This document shows, one piece after another, positions 48,814 through 57,060 of a stretch of DNA of 63,703 nt; positions within the stretch are counted from its first letter, which is position 1, and each line of letters starts with the position of its first letter. The DNA comes from Catellatospora methionotrophica (lineage in GTDB: Bacteria > Actinomycetota > Actinomycetes > Mycobacteriales > Micromonosporaceae). The notes under the pieces are model-generated. The model did not search any database and had not been told where the DNA came from. It saw only the letters and a list, made by a program, of their open reading frames with translations. The translations under genes were made by a program, and so were the position numbers. Where the stretch lies: NCBI RefSeq assembly GCF_011297335.1, contig NZ_JAAOTJ010000028.1, forward strand, positions 1 through 63,703. The letters are read 5' to 3'.

Positions 48814-49997
48814 GCGCTGTCTCCGATACAAAACGTTGCTAAAGGTGCAAAACCGTTGAATCCAACGGAAGAATACGTGGTCGTGTAGGCGCCGGTGCCG
48901 AGGATGTCGACGTAGTCGCCGGGCTCCAGGTCCAGCGGCAGCCGGTAGGGCGCCTTCTCGTACAGGATGTCCACGCTGTCGCAGGTCGGCCCGGCGAGCA
49001 CGACCGGACCGGTCGGCTCCCCGTCGCGCGCGGTGACCAGGCGGTACTGGATCGCCTCGCCCTCGGTCTCGGCCAGCCCGCCGAAGCGCCCGATGTCCAG
49101 GTAGACCCATCGGTGATCGTCTTCGTAGGACTTCTGCGACACGAGCACCACCTGTGCCCGCAGCACTCCCGTGTCGGCCGCGATGAAGCGGCCCGGCTCG
49201 ATCGCCAGCGTCGGCCGGTACGGGCCGAAGTGCCGCTCGACCGCCGAGTTGATGGCATCGGCGTACGCGTCGATCGGCTCCACCGGATCCTGGTAGCCGG
49301 CGGGGAACCCGCCGCCGCAGTTCAGCAGCGTCAGGTGGACGCCGTGCTCGGCCACCTCGCGGAAGACCTGCGCGGCCTGCGCGATGCTGGGATCCCAGCG
49401 GGTGGGGTCGAGCTGCTGCGAGCCGACGTGGAACGACACCCCGACCGGTCGCAGGCCGAGATCTCGGGCCTGGACCAGCAGCGAGACCGCCATGTCCGGG
49501 GCGCACCCGAACTTGCGGCTCAGCGGCCACTGCGCACCCGCGCTGCCGGCCAGCAGGCGGCAGAACACCGCGGAGCCGGGGGCGTGTTCGGCGAGTTTGC
49601 GCAGCTCCGCCTCGCTGTCGAAGACGAACATGCGTACGCCGCGATCGTAGGCGTAGCGGATGTCCGCGGCCTTCTTGATCGTGTTGCCGTACGACAGCCG
49701 GCCCGGATCGGCGCCTTCGGAGAGGCAGAGGTCGATCTCGGCGGGGCTCGCCACGTCGAACGAGGAACCGAGCTGGGCGAGTTGCCTGATCAGCTGCGGC
49801 TGGGGGTTGGCCTTCACCGCGTAGAAGACGGTCGTCTCGCGGAAGGCACCGGTCAGGCGGCGGAACTGCTGCGCCGCGACCTTCAGATCAATGACCAGGT
49901 AGGGAGTCTCGCGCTGGTCGGATTCGAGGAAGTCCTGGATCTCGCGGTTTCCTGCCGCGATCATGGTGACCAGGGTCTTGCCGTTGGTCATCGCCAT
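48810..49997 (-). CDS. Ornithine/lysine decarboxylase, fold-type III PLP enzyme
   Basis: A 395-residue PLP enzyme of the Orn/DAP/Arg decarboxylase 2 family. The PLP lysine is in VFYAVKANPQPQLIRQLAQLGSSFDVASPAEI (near residue 57). The glycine-rich phosphate site is LLNCGGGFPAGY. GPTCDSVDILYEKAPY carries the C-terminal catalytic Cys-Asp pair. It probably makes putrescine from ornithine for the following homospermidine synthase. ATG at 49997 lies 13 nt after GGAGG, longer than usual. The upstream region holds a -10 box TAGACT (plus 50057-50062) and two direct repeats. Confidence 0.9.
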   Translation of the reverse strand: MAMTNGKTLVTMIAAGNREIQDFLESDQRETPYLVIDLKVAAQQFRRLTGAFRETTVFYAVKANPQPQLIRQLAQLGSSFDVASPAEIDLCLSEGADPGRLSYGNTIKKAADIRYAYDRGVRMFVFDSEAELRKLAEHAPGSAVFCRLLAGSAGAQWPLSRKFGCAPDMAVSLLVQARDLGLRPVGVSFHVGSQQLDPTRWDPSIAQAAQVFREVAEHGVHLTLLNCGGGFPAGYQDPVEPIDAYADAINSAVERHFGPYRPTLAIEPGRFIAADTGVLRAQVVLVSQKSYEDDHRWVYLDIGRFGGLAETEGEAIQYRLVTARDGEPTGPVVLAGPTCDSVDILYEKAPYRLPLDLEPGDYVDILGTGAYTTTYSSVGFNGFAPLATFCIGDSA

Positions 49998-50019
49998 CGT
50001 CTCGCTAATCCTCCAGTGA

Positions 50020-50077
50020 AAATGGTGAATGCGGCCCGTTTGGTTGCCGACGGTGGAGTCTAGGGCCAAATGGTGAA
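50020..50077 (-). promoter_or_regulatory. Promoter and direct repeats upstream of the polyamine operon
   Basis: Read on the minus strand, TAGACT (plus 50062-50057) is a -10 box. The 10-nt sequence TTCACCATTT occurs on both sides of it, at 50068-50077 and 50020-50029, 48 nt apart and in the same orientation. The first lies in the -35/-10 spacer region and the second in the leader, which suits a repressor acting at two sites, possibly in response to polyamines. Confidence 0.45.
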
Positions 50078-50154
50078 CGTGCCGACTTCGGGATGCCGCG
50101 ACGCACTGTGGCGATACTCATACTCCGAGTGGGTGACGCCCGGCCGTGGACGTG

Positions 50155-50201
50155 ATCGGAGCCCCACCCGCGCCGCCGAGCAGCACAGGTGGGGCTCCGA
50201 T
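50155..50201 (-). terminator. Terminator of the M28 peptidase gene
   Basis: ATCGGAGCCCCACC (50155-50168) and GGTGGGGCTCCGAT (50188-50201) form a perfect 14-bp stem with a 19-nt loop, 12 nt beyond the peptidase stop. Confidence 0.8.
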
Positions 50202-50213
50202 GATCGACGCAGG

Positions 50214-51737
50214 TCAGGAAACCGTGATCTTGACGTCGTCGACGCCCGCCTCGACCAGGCTCGCCGTGGACGCGTCGGCGGCCGTGATCAGGATCCGCAC
50301 CGACTGGCCCGCGTACGCCGAGATGTTCCAGGTGCCCACCGCCCACGAGCCGTTGCGGTTGCTGGCCGCGCCCGCCTGGGTGAACAGCACCGCCGTGCCC
50401 GTGTTGTGCACGATGGAGACCCGGAAGTAGTCGGCGCTGGACGCGTTCGACCCGTGCGCCAGGTACCAGTTCAGGCTCAGGTTGATCGTCCCGCTGGACG
50501 GCAGGGTCACCGCGGGCGAGCGCACGCTGGTCACGCCGCCGTCGAGGTCGTAGTCACCCGCGGCCGTGCCCGCCAGCCGCCCGGTGGACAGGTCGTTGCT
50601 GCCGGACACGGTGGTGCCCAGCTGCTTGGCGCCGCTGGAGTTGGTGTCGGCCGGGTCGCCGCGCTCCCAGGCGCCGGTGGTGGCGGTGTCGGTCGCGCTC
50701 GCGTTGGTGGTCCAGCCGGTCGCCGTCTCGAACGTGTCGGTCCACACCGTGGTCGCGGGGGTGCCGGTGGCCAGGCTCCACAGCGCGTACGCCGCGGCGT
50801 CGCCGGCCCGGTTCAGGACCGTGTCGTTGATGTTGGCCGGGTACGTGTCGCACGACGAGTGGTAGCAGGGGTCGTAGTCGCCGGTGTTGCCGCCCCACTT
50901 GGTGACCTGCGCCGAGGTCTTGTTCGCGCTCGCGCCCGCGGCCACGCCCGAGGTCTGGATGCCGACCGCGTTGAACGACGCGTCGTCGGAGCGCCCGGCG
51001 CCCTCGACGTTCTCCTCCGGGTTCAGGCCCGGGAAGTTCGTGTCGTAGTACGCCTTCAGAACCTGGCCGATGCTCGACGTGATCCGGTTGATGAAGTAGC
51101 CGCCGTTGGTCGAGCCGACCATGTCGAAGTTGAAGTAACCCTTGATCTTGGTGCGCTCGGCCGAGGGCAGGCTGTTGGCGTAGAACTCCGAGCCGTTGAG
51201 GCCCTGCTCCTCGTCGGTCCAGAAGCCGAACCGGACGTGGTTGAGCATCGACGGGTTCGTCGCGGCGAGCGTCAGCGCGATCTCCAGCACGGTCGACGAG
51301 CCCGACGCGTTGTCGTTGATGCCCGGACCGGCGGCGACGCCGTCCAGGTGCGCGCCGAACATGTAGACCGTATTGGCGTCGCCGCCCGGCCAGTCCGCGA
51401 TCACGTTCGGGCCCGCCCCGCTGGTGCAGCCGGAGGTGCAGTTCTGCTTGACCACGGAGAAGCCCGCCGCGACCAGCTTGTTGTAGACGTAGTTCACCGA
51501 CGCCGTGTAGCCCGCGGTGTTGGACCTGCGGTTGCCGCCGTTGCTGCTGGCGATCGTCTGGAACTGCTGCAGGTGCGCCTTCACGTTGGTCAGCGAGATG
51601 TCCGGCGCGGCCAGGGCCAGCGCCGCGGCTTTCGCGGCGACGGGCGCCGGGGCGGCGGTGGCGGCCGCGGGCGCGGCCAGCGCGGTGCCCACCAGCGCGA
51701 GGGCGAGCAGGGCACGTTTTGCTGCGTAGGGTCGCAA
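50214..51737 (-). CDS. Secreted M28-family aminopeptidase with C-terminal jelly-roll domain
   Basis: A 507-residue exported zinc peptidase. TTG at 51737 is preferred: GAGGAG lies 7 nt before it, and the protein then starts with the signal [29 protein letters not shown]. The in-frame ATG at 51800 has no binding site and would put the signal inside. Metal ligands are seen in [39 protein letters not shown] and [18 protein letters not shown], as in Streptomyces griseus aminopeptidase. The last about 170 residues form a beta-sandwich ([20 protein letters not shown] to [12 protein letters not shown]), possibly carbohydrate-binding. Confidence 0.9.
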   Translation of the reverse strand: MRPYAAKRALLALALVGTALAAPAAATAAPAPVAAKAAALALAAPDISLTNVKAHLQQFQTIASSNGGNRRSNTAGYTASVNYVYNKLVAAGFSVVKQNCTSGCTSGAGPNVIADWPGGDANTVYMFGAHLDGVAAGPGINDNASGSSTVLEIALTLAATNPSMLNHVRFGFWTDEEQGLNGSEFYANSLPSAERTKIKGYFNFDMVGSTNGGYFINRITSSIGQVLKAYYDTNFPGLNPEENVEGAGRSDDASFNAVGIQTSGVAAGASANKTSAQVTKWGGNTGDYDPCYHSSCDTYPANINDTVLNRAGDAAAYALWSLATGTPATTVWTDTFETATGWTTNASATDTATTGAWERGDPADTNSSGAKQLGTTVSGSNDLSTGRLAGTAAGDYDLDGGVTSVRSPAVTLPSSGTINLSLNWYLAHGSNASSADYFRVSIVHNTGTAVLFTQAGAASNRNGSWAVGTWNISAYAGQSVRILITAADASTASLVEAGVDDVKITVS

Positions 51738-51821
51738 GGCCTGACTCCTCAGGAGATCACGGGGTGTGCCGGGGGTTACCGGCAGGCGCAGACTAGCCAT
51801 CGAAATGATTAATGCGAATAG
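51738..51821. other. Intergenic start of the peptidase-nucleotidyltransferase gap
   Basis: The gap between the peptidase start and the nucleotidyltransferase gene is about 475 nt. This first part contains the peptidase promoter region (AT-rich CATTTCGATGG-like stretch near 51800-51820). No other feature is clear. Confidence 0.35.
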
Positions 51822-52061
51822 ATGGAAGTAGTGGTTGACCGTTCCGTGACCGAGAACCTGTTCGGCACGGTCGGCCTCGCGAGGGCCTACCTCGGGTCGC
51901 CCGGGCGCGGCACGGCGGCGATGGAGCAGCACATCGTGTACCAACGCGAAGTCCTCGCCCGCGACACGGTCTACGTGCACTCTGACCTGCTAAAAGCTCG
52001 CGAGAAGGCTGCTCTCCGCGCGCCCTCGCGTGCTGCGACGCGCGTGGCGCGTTTTCAATAG
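51822..52061 (+). pseudogene. Short coding remnant ending in an inverted repeat
   Basis: A 79-codon frame starting ATGGAAGTAGTGG has strong G/C at third positions from GTG 51828 to about 51990 ([50 protein letters not shown]), then loses that bias. The stop TAG is the first part of an 18-bp inverted repeat (52058-52122). I do not recognise a family. It is probably the 5' or middle part of a gene truncated by an insertion of that element, but a small intact gene is possible. Confidence 0.35.
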
Positions 52062-52122
52062 ACGCTGGCCTATCTGGTTGAAAAAAAGTAGATCAAATTC
52101 ATCGAGATAGGCCAGCGTCTAT
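52058..52122. repeat. Perfect 18-bp inverted repeat with AT-rich 29-nt loop
   Basis: ATAGACGCTGGCCTATCT (52058-52075) and its complement (52105-52122) are perfect. Flanking TTTTCA and TGAAAA extend the pairing by about 6 bp with one bulge. The loop is strikingly AT-rich (A7 run and TAGATCAAATTCAT), unlike the surroundings. It may be a bidirectional terminator, a miniature mobile element or an attachment remnant. Confidence 0.75.
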
Positions 52123-52212
52123 GAAAAAGCGGGGCTCTGGCGGTCGAGCGGGACGAAGCGGGCGCGGCGGCGGGGGCGCGCGGGCGGGGTGGGTCGGGGG
52201 TTTGGGGTGGGG
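52123..52212. other. Short non-coding gap
   Basis: About 90 nt of very GC-rich, G-heavy sequence between the inverted repeat and the nucleotidyltransferase stop. Nothing recognised. Confidence 0.4.
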
Positions 52213-52977
52213 TCAGGGGTGGGCGGCGGTGATGACGTCGGCGATGAGGCGGAGGGAGGCGACGCCGTCGGCGGCGGTGAACGGGACGTCCTCGCCAGCG
52301 CGGGAGCGGATCGCGCGTTCGCACAGGTCGGCCCACTGGGGGAGGATCTCGGCGGTGTGCTGGGCGCCGCCGGTCTTCGTGGTCACCTCGCCGGTGGCCA
52401 GCGTGTAATGCAGGCGGCCCGGCCCGGTCACCGCCCACAGCACCGGCTCGGCGGGTATCGCCATGTCCGGTGGCAGCGCCGCGAACTGCGGCATCGCGGT
52501 GACGGCGAAGTTCGCCCAGTAGCCCGACAGGTTGTCCAGCAGCCACCGGCGCAGCACGTCGGAGTCCAGGGCCACCTCGGGGCGCTCACCGAGGATAGGC
52601 AGGCCGTGGCGGGCCAGTTCGAGCCAGGTCACCGGGTTGAGCTGCCCGCCCGCCTTCGCGGGGGAGAAGTCGCCCGCGAGGATCTGCGGCGCGGTGTCGC
52701 CCTCGACGGGCGGCGCGGCCAGCTGGGCGCGGGTCAGGTAGATGCCGTCGTAGACCGGCCCGCCCTCCGGCAGCGCCAGGTGCGCGTTCGCCAGCCGACC
52801 ACGTTCCTCGGCCGTCGGCGCGCGGTCCATGACCGCGACGAAGTCGATGTCGCTGCGCCCCGGCCAGTAGTCGCCCAGCGGCACCGACCCGGTGATGAAC
52901 AGCCCTGTCACCAGCCCCCGCACCCGCTCGTCGAGCGCCCGCACATGCTCCGCCGCCACCCACAGTTCCTCGAACAC
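52213..52977 (-). CDS. Aminoglycoside-adenylyltransferase-like nucleotidyltransferase
   Basis: A 254-residue nucleotidyltransferase of the AadA/DUF4111 type. The active-site pattern is GLFITGSVPLGDYWPGRSDIDFVAVMDR (about 23-50), with Gly-Ser and the Asp-x-Asp (DID) metal ligands, and a helical C-terminal part (WLLDNLSGYWANFAVTAM, ADVITAAHP) follows. Resistance to spectinomycin-type antibiotics is possible but unproven. GTG at 52977 is favoured because CATAAT lies 6 nt upstream, giving a leaderless message. The longer frame from 53091 would run through the hairpin region. Confidence 0.82.
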   Translation of the reverse strand: MFEELWVAAEHVRALDERVRGLVTGLFITGSVPLGDYWPGRSDIDFVAVMDRAPTAEERGRLANAHLALPEGGPVYDGIYLTRAQLAAPPVEGDTAPQILAGDFSPAKAGGQLNPVTWLELARHGLPILGERPEVALDSDVLRRWLLDNLSGYWANFAVTAMPQFAALPPDMAIPAEPVLWAVTGPGRLHYTLATGEVTTKTGGAQHTAEILPQWADLCERAIRSRAGEDVPFTAADGVASLRLIADVITAAHP

Positions 52978-53022
52978 CCGGCGATTATGCCCACCCGCAG
53001 CCTGCCCCGCCGACCGTCGCGG

Positions 53023-53086
53023 CCGCGGTTTCGGGGAAAGTGCGGCCACGGCCTCGCCCATCGCCGCGGTTTCCCCGAAACCGCGG
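53023..53086. repeat. Nested inverted repeats between divergent genes
   Basis: CCGCGGTTTCGGGGAAA (53023-53039) is the exact complement of 53070-53086. The latter also forms its own 10-bp hairpin (CCGCGGTTTC at 53064-53073 with GAAACCGCGG at 53077-53086, 3-nt loop). The two structures exclude each other. Confidence 0.65.
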
Positions 53087-53140
53087 CGCATTCCGGCGAG
53101 GTGGGGTGCGGGAGGGGGTGACGGGACGGCGGGAGCCGCC

Positions 53141-53153
53141 TACGCTGTCGCGA
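53141..53153 (+). promoter_or_regulatory. -10 box for a leaderless membrane-protein gene
   Basis: TACGCT at 53141-53146, then 7 nt, then ATG at 53154. Confidence 0.55.
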
Positions 53154-53789
53154 ATGGCAGACGACGAGCGTCGATCGGTGCGCCGGTTCTCCCGGCTGCT
53201 CAGCCCGGCTGGGCTGGTGCTGGCGGGCCTGCTGTTCCTGGCCCCGTTCCTGACCGTGTCCTGTGAGGCGCCGGGCGGCTACGGCCGGGCCGCGCCGGGT
53301 GGCACGACCACCTACACCGGCTGGGATCTGGCCACCGGCGGGACGCCCGACGTCACCGCGGACAAGCTGCTGCCACCCGAGCAGCGGCGCAGCGACGTGC
53401 TGGCCCCGCAGCCGCTGGCGGGCGTGGTGCTGGTGCTGCTCGTGATCGGGGTGCTGATCGCGGCGGGCGTGGGACGGGCGCGTACCCGGCGCGGGGTGGT
53501 CGCCGCGCTGGCGGCGATGGCGGCGCTGTTCCTGCTGGTCAACCAGGCCACCGTGCGGGTGCTGGTGGAGGAGCGGCTGCGCGAGCAGCTCACCGGTCCG
53601 CTGCCCGCGGGCAAGGACGTCGGCGACTTCGTACACGATCAGGGTGGTTTCGGGTTCGCGCTGCTGGCGCTGGTGCTGGTGGCGCTGGGCAACCTGGCGG
53701 GGTGGGTGCGGCTGGTCCGCGGCCCGGCCGCCGCGCCCGCTCCGGCCGACGGCGGTCCGGCCGCGACACGGGCGCTTCCCGAGGGCTGA
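53154..53789 (+). CDS. Membrane protein of unknown function
   Basis: A 211-residue protein with four hydrophobic segments: LLSPAGLVLAGLLFLAPFLTVSC (about 15-37), PLAGVVLVLLVIGVLIAAGVG, GVVAALAAMAALFLLVNQAT and FGFALLALVLVALGNLAGWV. A periplasmic loop with GTTTYTGWDLATGGTPDVTADKLLPPEQR follows the first, a pattern seen in several actinomycete membrane proteins without known function. ATG at 53154 is set by the leaderless -10 box. It precedes the acyl-CoA dehydrogenase gene by 32 nt, which has its own -10 box. Confidence 0.75.
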   Translation: MADDERRSVRRFSRLLSPAGLVLAGLLFLAPFLTVSCEAPGGYGRAAPGGTTTYTGWDLATGGTPDVTADKLLPPEQRRSDVLAPQPLAGVVLVLLVIGVLIAAGVGRARTRRGVVAALAAMAALFLLVNQATVRVLVEERLREQLTGPLPAGKDVGDFVHDQGGFGFALLALVLVALGNLAGWVRLVRGPAAAPAPADGGPAATRALPEG

Positions 53790-53809
53790 CGCTCCTTCAG
53801 CCGGTGGGG

Positions 53810-53821
53810 CAGGATGTGAAG
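53810..53821 (+). promoter_or_regulatory. -10 box for a leaderless acyl-CoA dehydrogenase gene
   Basis: CAGGAT at 53810-53815, then 6 nt, then ATG at 53822. The same hexamer is the -10 box of the xylanase promoter. Confidence 0.5.
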
Positions 53822-55450
53822 ATGGCCGCCACCCACGAGGTCTTCAACCAGGTGCCGCCGCTGGCCGGGCACGACGTCGCCGCCGACCCGCCGCTGCTGG
53901 ACGCGGTCGTGCGCGAGGGCGCGGCCTGGCACCTGGACGACCTGCACCGGCTGGGCCGCCTCGGGGGCACCGAGCAGGCCCAGCGCTGGGGCGACGAGGC
54001 CAACCGGCACACCCCGGTGCTGCGCACCCACGATCGGTACGGCAACCGCGTCGACGAGGTCGACTTCCACCCGTCGTGGCACGAGCTGATGCGGGTCGCG
54101 GTCACCGAAGGGCTGGCCGGCGGCCCGTGGGTCGACCCGCGGCCGGGCGCGCACGTGGCCCGCGCCGCCGGGCTGCTCGTGTGGAGCACCGTCGAGCAGG
54201 GCCACACCTGCCCGATCTCGATGACGTACGCCGCGGTGCCCGCGCTGCGCGCCCAGCCCGAGCTGGCGGCACGGTTCGAGCCACTGCTGACCAGCCGGGT
54301 GTACGACCCGGGCCTGCGCGTCCCCGAAACCAAGGACGGACTGCTCGCGGGCATGGGCATGACCGAGAAACAGGGCGGCTCGGACGTACGGGCCAACACC
54401 ACCACGGCCACGCCCGCCGCCGACGGCAACTGGCTGCTGCGCGGGCACAAGTGGTTCACCAGCGCGCCGATGAACGACCTGTTCCTCGTGCTGGCCCAGG
54501 CCCCCGGCGGGCTGTCCTGCTTCCTGGTGCCCCGGGTGCTGCCCGACGGGACCCGCAACACGTTCCGCATCCAGCGGCTCAAGGACAAGCTCGGCAACCG
54601 CAGCAACGCCAGCAGCGAACCGGAGTTCGACGACACCGTGGCGTGGCTGGTCGGCGAGCAGGGCCGGGGCGTGGCCGTCATCATCGAGATGGTGTCGCTG
54701 ACCAGGCTGGACTCCGGCCTCGGCTCGGCCGCCGGGATGCGCGCCGCGCTCACGCAGGCCGTGCACCACGCCCGGCACCGGCACGCGTTCGGCGGGCCGC
54801 TGCTGGACAAGCCGCTGATGCGCAACGTGCTGGCCGACCTGGCCGTCGAGTCGGAGGCCGCGACGACGCTGGTCATGCGGGTCGCGGGCGCGGTCGACCG
54901 GGCCGCCCGCGGCGACGACGGCGAGCAGGACTTCGCCCGGCTGGCCACGGCGCTGGCCAAGTACTGGGTGTGCAAGCGGCAGCCCGCGATGGTCGCCGAG
55001 GCACTGGAGTGCCTGGGCGGCAACGGCTACACCGAGGACTCCGGCATGCCGCGCCTGTATCGCGAAGCGCCGCTCAACGGAATCTGGGAGGGCTCCGGCA
55101 ACGTCAACGCCCTCGACGTGCTGCGCGCGCTGACCCGCGAACCGCGCAGCCTCGCCGCGTACGAGCGGGAGGTGGTGGCGGGCCTGGGCGGCGACGCCCG
55201 GCTCGACCAGGCCTGGCAGGAGTTGCGCGAGGAGCTGGCCGACACCGCCGACGCGCAGCTGCGGGCCCGGCGCATCGTCGAGCGGATGGCGCTGGTGCTG
55301 CAGGGCTCGCTGCTGGTCCGGCACGCCCCGGCCGCGGTCGCCGACGCGTTCTGCGCCTCGCGGCTGGCCGGTGACCGGGGTCTGGCCTTCGGCACCCTGC
55401 CGCCCGGCCTGGACCTGGCCGCGATCCTGGACCGGGTGCCCCCGGCCTGA
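53822..55450 (+). CDS. AidB-like acyl-CoA dehydrogenase
   Basis: A 542-residue flavoprotein. It matches the AidB group by length and by the N-terminal HEVFNQVPPLAGHDVAADPPLL and DEVDFHPSWHELMRVAV. The FAD-binding core has GMTEKQGGSDVRANTT, HKWFTSAPMNDLFLVLAQ and the C-terminal ALECLGGNGYTEDSGMPRLYREAPLNGIWEGSGNVNALDVLRAL. AidB acts in the E. coli response to alkylation damage by an unclear mechanism. Related proteins oxidise branched acyl-CoA. ATG at 53822 is chosen over GTG 53816 because of the leaderless promoter. It is a single gene. Confidence 0.9.
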   Translation: MAATHEVFNQVPPLAGHDVAADPPLLDAVVREGAAWHLDDLHRLGRLGGTEQAQRWGDEANRHTPVLRTHDRYGNRVDEVDFHPSWHELMRVAVTEGLAGGPWVDPRPGAHVARAAGLLVWSTVEQGHTCPISMTYAAVPALRAQPELAARFEPLLTSRVYDPGLRVPETKDGLLAGMGMTEKQGGSDVRANTTTATPAADGNWLLRGHKWFTSAPMNDLFLVLAQAPGGLSCFLVPRVLPDGTRNTFRIQRLKDKLGNRSNASSEPEFDDTVAWLVGEQGRGVAVIIEMVSLTRLDSGLGSAAGMRAALTQAVHHARHRHAFGGPLLDKPLMRNVLADLAVESEAATTLVMRVAGAVDRAARGDDGEQDFARLATALAKYWVCKRQPAMVAEALECLGGNGYTEDSGMPRLYREAPLNGIWEGSGNVNALDVLRALTREPRSLAAYEREVVAGLGGDARLDQAWQELREELADTADAQLRARRIVERMALVLQGSLLVRHAPAAVADAFCASRLAGDRGLAFGTLPPGLDLAAILDRVPPA

Positions 55451-55456
55451 GCGCGG

Positions 55457-55792
55457 TCAGCCAGTGGTGCTGATCGTGGTGGCGCTGAACAGGCCGAACC
55501 AGCCGAACATCAGGGCGCCCATGGCGCACCAGATCACGAAGAAGGCGACGAACAGGCCGGTCAGCACCCAGCCGACGATGACCCCGGCGTTGGCCAGCTC
55601 GATGCCGCGCTCGCCGGAGGCCGCGATCTGCTGCTTGGCCTTCGTGCCGAAGTAGATGCCCAGCGGCGGCAGGACGAACAGACCCAGCGCCAGCGACAGG
55701 ATCGCGTAGACGTTGTACGGCGGCTGCGGCGGGTAGGGGCCGTACGGGTAGGGCGGCGGGAGCGGGCTCCCGGACGGCTGCTTGTCGGTCAT
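55457..55792 (-). CDS. DUF4190-type small membrane protein
   Basis: A 111-residue protein with a Pro/Tyr-rich cytoplasmic N-terminus (PLPPPYPYGPYPPQPP). Two membrane spans (YAILSLALGLFVLPPLGIYFGTKAKQQIA and ELANAGVIVGWVLTGLFVAFFVIWCAMGALMF) follow, with the family's G..A..QI..SGERG..LA.AGV..G pattern. The function is unknown. ATG at 55792 follows GAGGAGG with 5-nt spacing. The longer frame has no better site. It is convergent with the acyl-CoA dehydrogenase gene. Confidence 0.85.
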   Translation of the reverse strand: MTDKQPSGSPLPPPYPYGPYPPQPPYNVYAILSLALGLFVLPPLGIYFGTKAKQQIAASGERGIELANAGVIVGWVLTGLFVAFFVIWCAMGALMFGWFGLFSATTISTTG

Positions 55793-55881
55793 GGTGGCCT
55801 CCTCGGACGTATGCGGTGCAGGGTAGGCCACGCACACCACCGGCCGCCGCGGGTGAGGCGACGGCCGGTGGTGTCACCCGG

Positions 55882-56916
55882 TTACGGCAGGGACTGCCAG
55901 TCGTGCTGGTAGCCCTGGTAGAGCCAGGTGCGGGTGGAGCCGGCGCGGCGGGCCACCCAGGCGACGCCGCTGCGGCCGCTGGTGACCAGGACCGTGGTGC
56001 CCCCGGCCGGCGACGGGACGGCGCTGTACTCACCGGCCGCGCCGACCTGGGACTGGCTGCCGAACGGGTCGGCGACCAGGGCCGACATGGTCTTGATGTA
56101 GCTGATCTGCGGATCCGCCTCGTAGCGCGGCCGGGTCTGCTGGGTCCACATGATGCGGGTGGAGTCGGCGGTGAACGCCGGGATGGTGGCGAAACCGTCC
56201 TCGGTCGCGCCGCCGCCGCCGAACGCGGCCACCCACACCTCGTTCCCGGTGGTGAGGTCGATCATGCCGAGGCAGTCGTCGAAGACCGCGAAGCACTCAC
56301 CGTTCGGGTAGGCGATGTACCGGCCGTCGGGCGACCACGCGACCGCCAGTGAGTTGCGGGCCGCGTGCCAGGTGGTCGGTGCGGCCGCCGCGGCGGCGCG
56401 CTGGGTCTTCTTCGGCAGCCGGTCGGCGATCCGCTGCGCCTGCGGGCTCAGTCGGGTGTCCACCCGCACCGGCTGCGCCGCGGTCAGTCCCCTGGCCGAT
56501 GGCGCGACCGGACCGAAGTCGACGATGTAGACGCTCGGCGCGAAACTCCCCTGCGCGTACGCCAGGCGGTTGCCGTCAGGCGACCACGCGGCCGCGCCGA
56601 CTACGGCGCCCGACGTGATCTGCTGCGTGGCGTGGAAGGCGTGGTCGGAGGTGGAGTAGGAGCCCACCCACAGGTTGCCGTCCTTGAGGACGGCCAGGTC
56701 CGCGGAGTGCGAGCGCCAGCGTGGCCACTCGTAGCCGCCGCCGGTGGTCGCCTGCCAGACGGTCCCGCCCGGCTCGGCGACGAACAGGTTGCCGCCGCGG
56801 ATGAAGGCCACGTCGCCCGGTGTGCCCGGGACCACGGCCGCGGCCGGTGCGGCCGGCATCAGCACCGCCGCGCCCGCCAGGCAGAGCGCCACCGCCAACT
56901 TGCGCATTCTTCCCAT
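55882..56916 (-). CDS. Secreted TolB/WD40-like beta-propeller protein
   Basis: A 344-residue exported protein with signal MGRMRKLAVALCLAGAAVLMPAAPAAA. Repeats of the propeller type follow: GDVAFIRGGNLFVAEPGG, VVGAAAWSPDGNRLAYAQG, NSLAVAWSPDGRYIAYPNG and TIPAFTADSTRIMWTQQ. The SPDGxxIAY strands are the TolB hallmark. An insertion (LPKKTQRAAAAAAPTT) divides the propeller. The ligand is unknown. ATG at 56916 follows AAGGGGAAG. Divergent from the S51 peptidase gene. Confidence 0.82.
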   Translation of the reverse strand: MGRMRKLAVALCLAGAAVLMPAAPAAAVVPGTPGDVAFIRGGNLFVAEPGGTVWQATTGGGYEWPRWRSHSADLAVLKDGNLWVGSYSTSDHAFHATQQITSGAVVGAAAWSPDGNRLAYAQGSFAPSVYIVDFGPVAPSARGLTAAQPVRVDTRLSPQAQRIADRLPKKTQRAAAAAAPTTWHAARNSLAVAWSPDGRYIAYPNGECFAVFDDCLGMIDLTTGNEVWVAAFGGGGATEDGFATIPAFTADSTRIMWTQQTRPRYEADPQISYIKTMSALVADPFGSQSQVGAAGEYSAVPSPAGGTTVLVTSGRSGVAWVARRAGSTRTWLYQGYQHDWQSLP

Positions 56917-57060
56917 AGCTTCCCCTTACTATCGGAACGGAACGTGAACCGATCGTAGAGAAGAAGTCGCGTTCGGACTGTCCCGATACGATCTGTGTTC
57001 TATTCCGGACAGAGTGTCGACATGGGCCTGGTCGCAGTTCCGCCGTGGGATGATCACCTG

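Noticed and set aside
51738..51800. ATG at 51800 as start of the M28 peptidase
   Set aside because: No ribosome binding site, and the signal peptide would begin internally. TTG at 51737 has GAGGAG at 7 nt.
50070..51812. Plus-strand open frame of 580 codons
   Set aside because: Antisense to the M28 peptidase, which has motifs, signal peptide and binding site.
52070..52546. Minus-strand frame of 158 codons starting in the AT-rich loop
   Set aside because: Overlaps the nucleotidyltransferase gene in another frame, and its codon use has no third-position bias.
52213..52977. Confirmed streptomycin/spectinomycin resistance gene
   Set aside because: Only the nucleotidyltransferase fold can be seen. 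Substrate specificity cannot be read from the motif.
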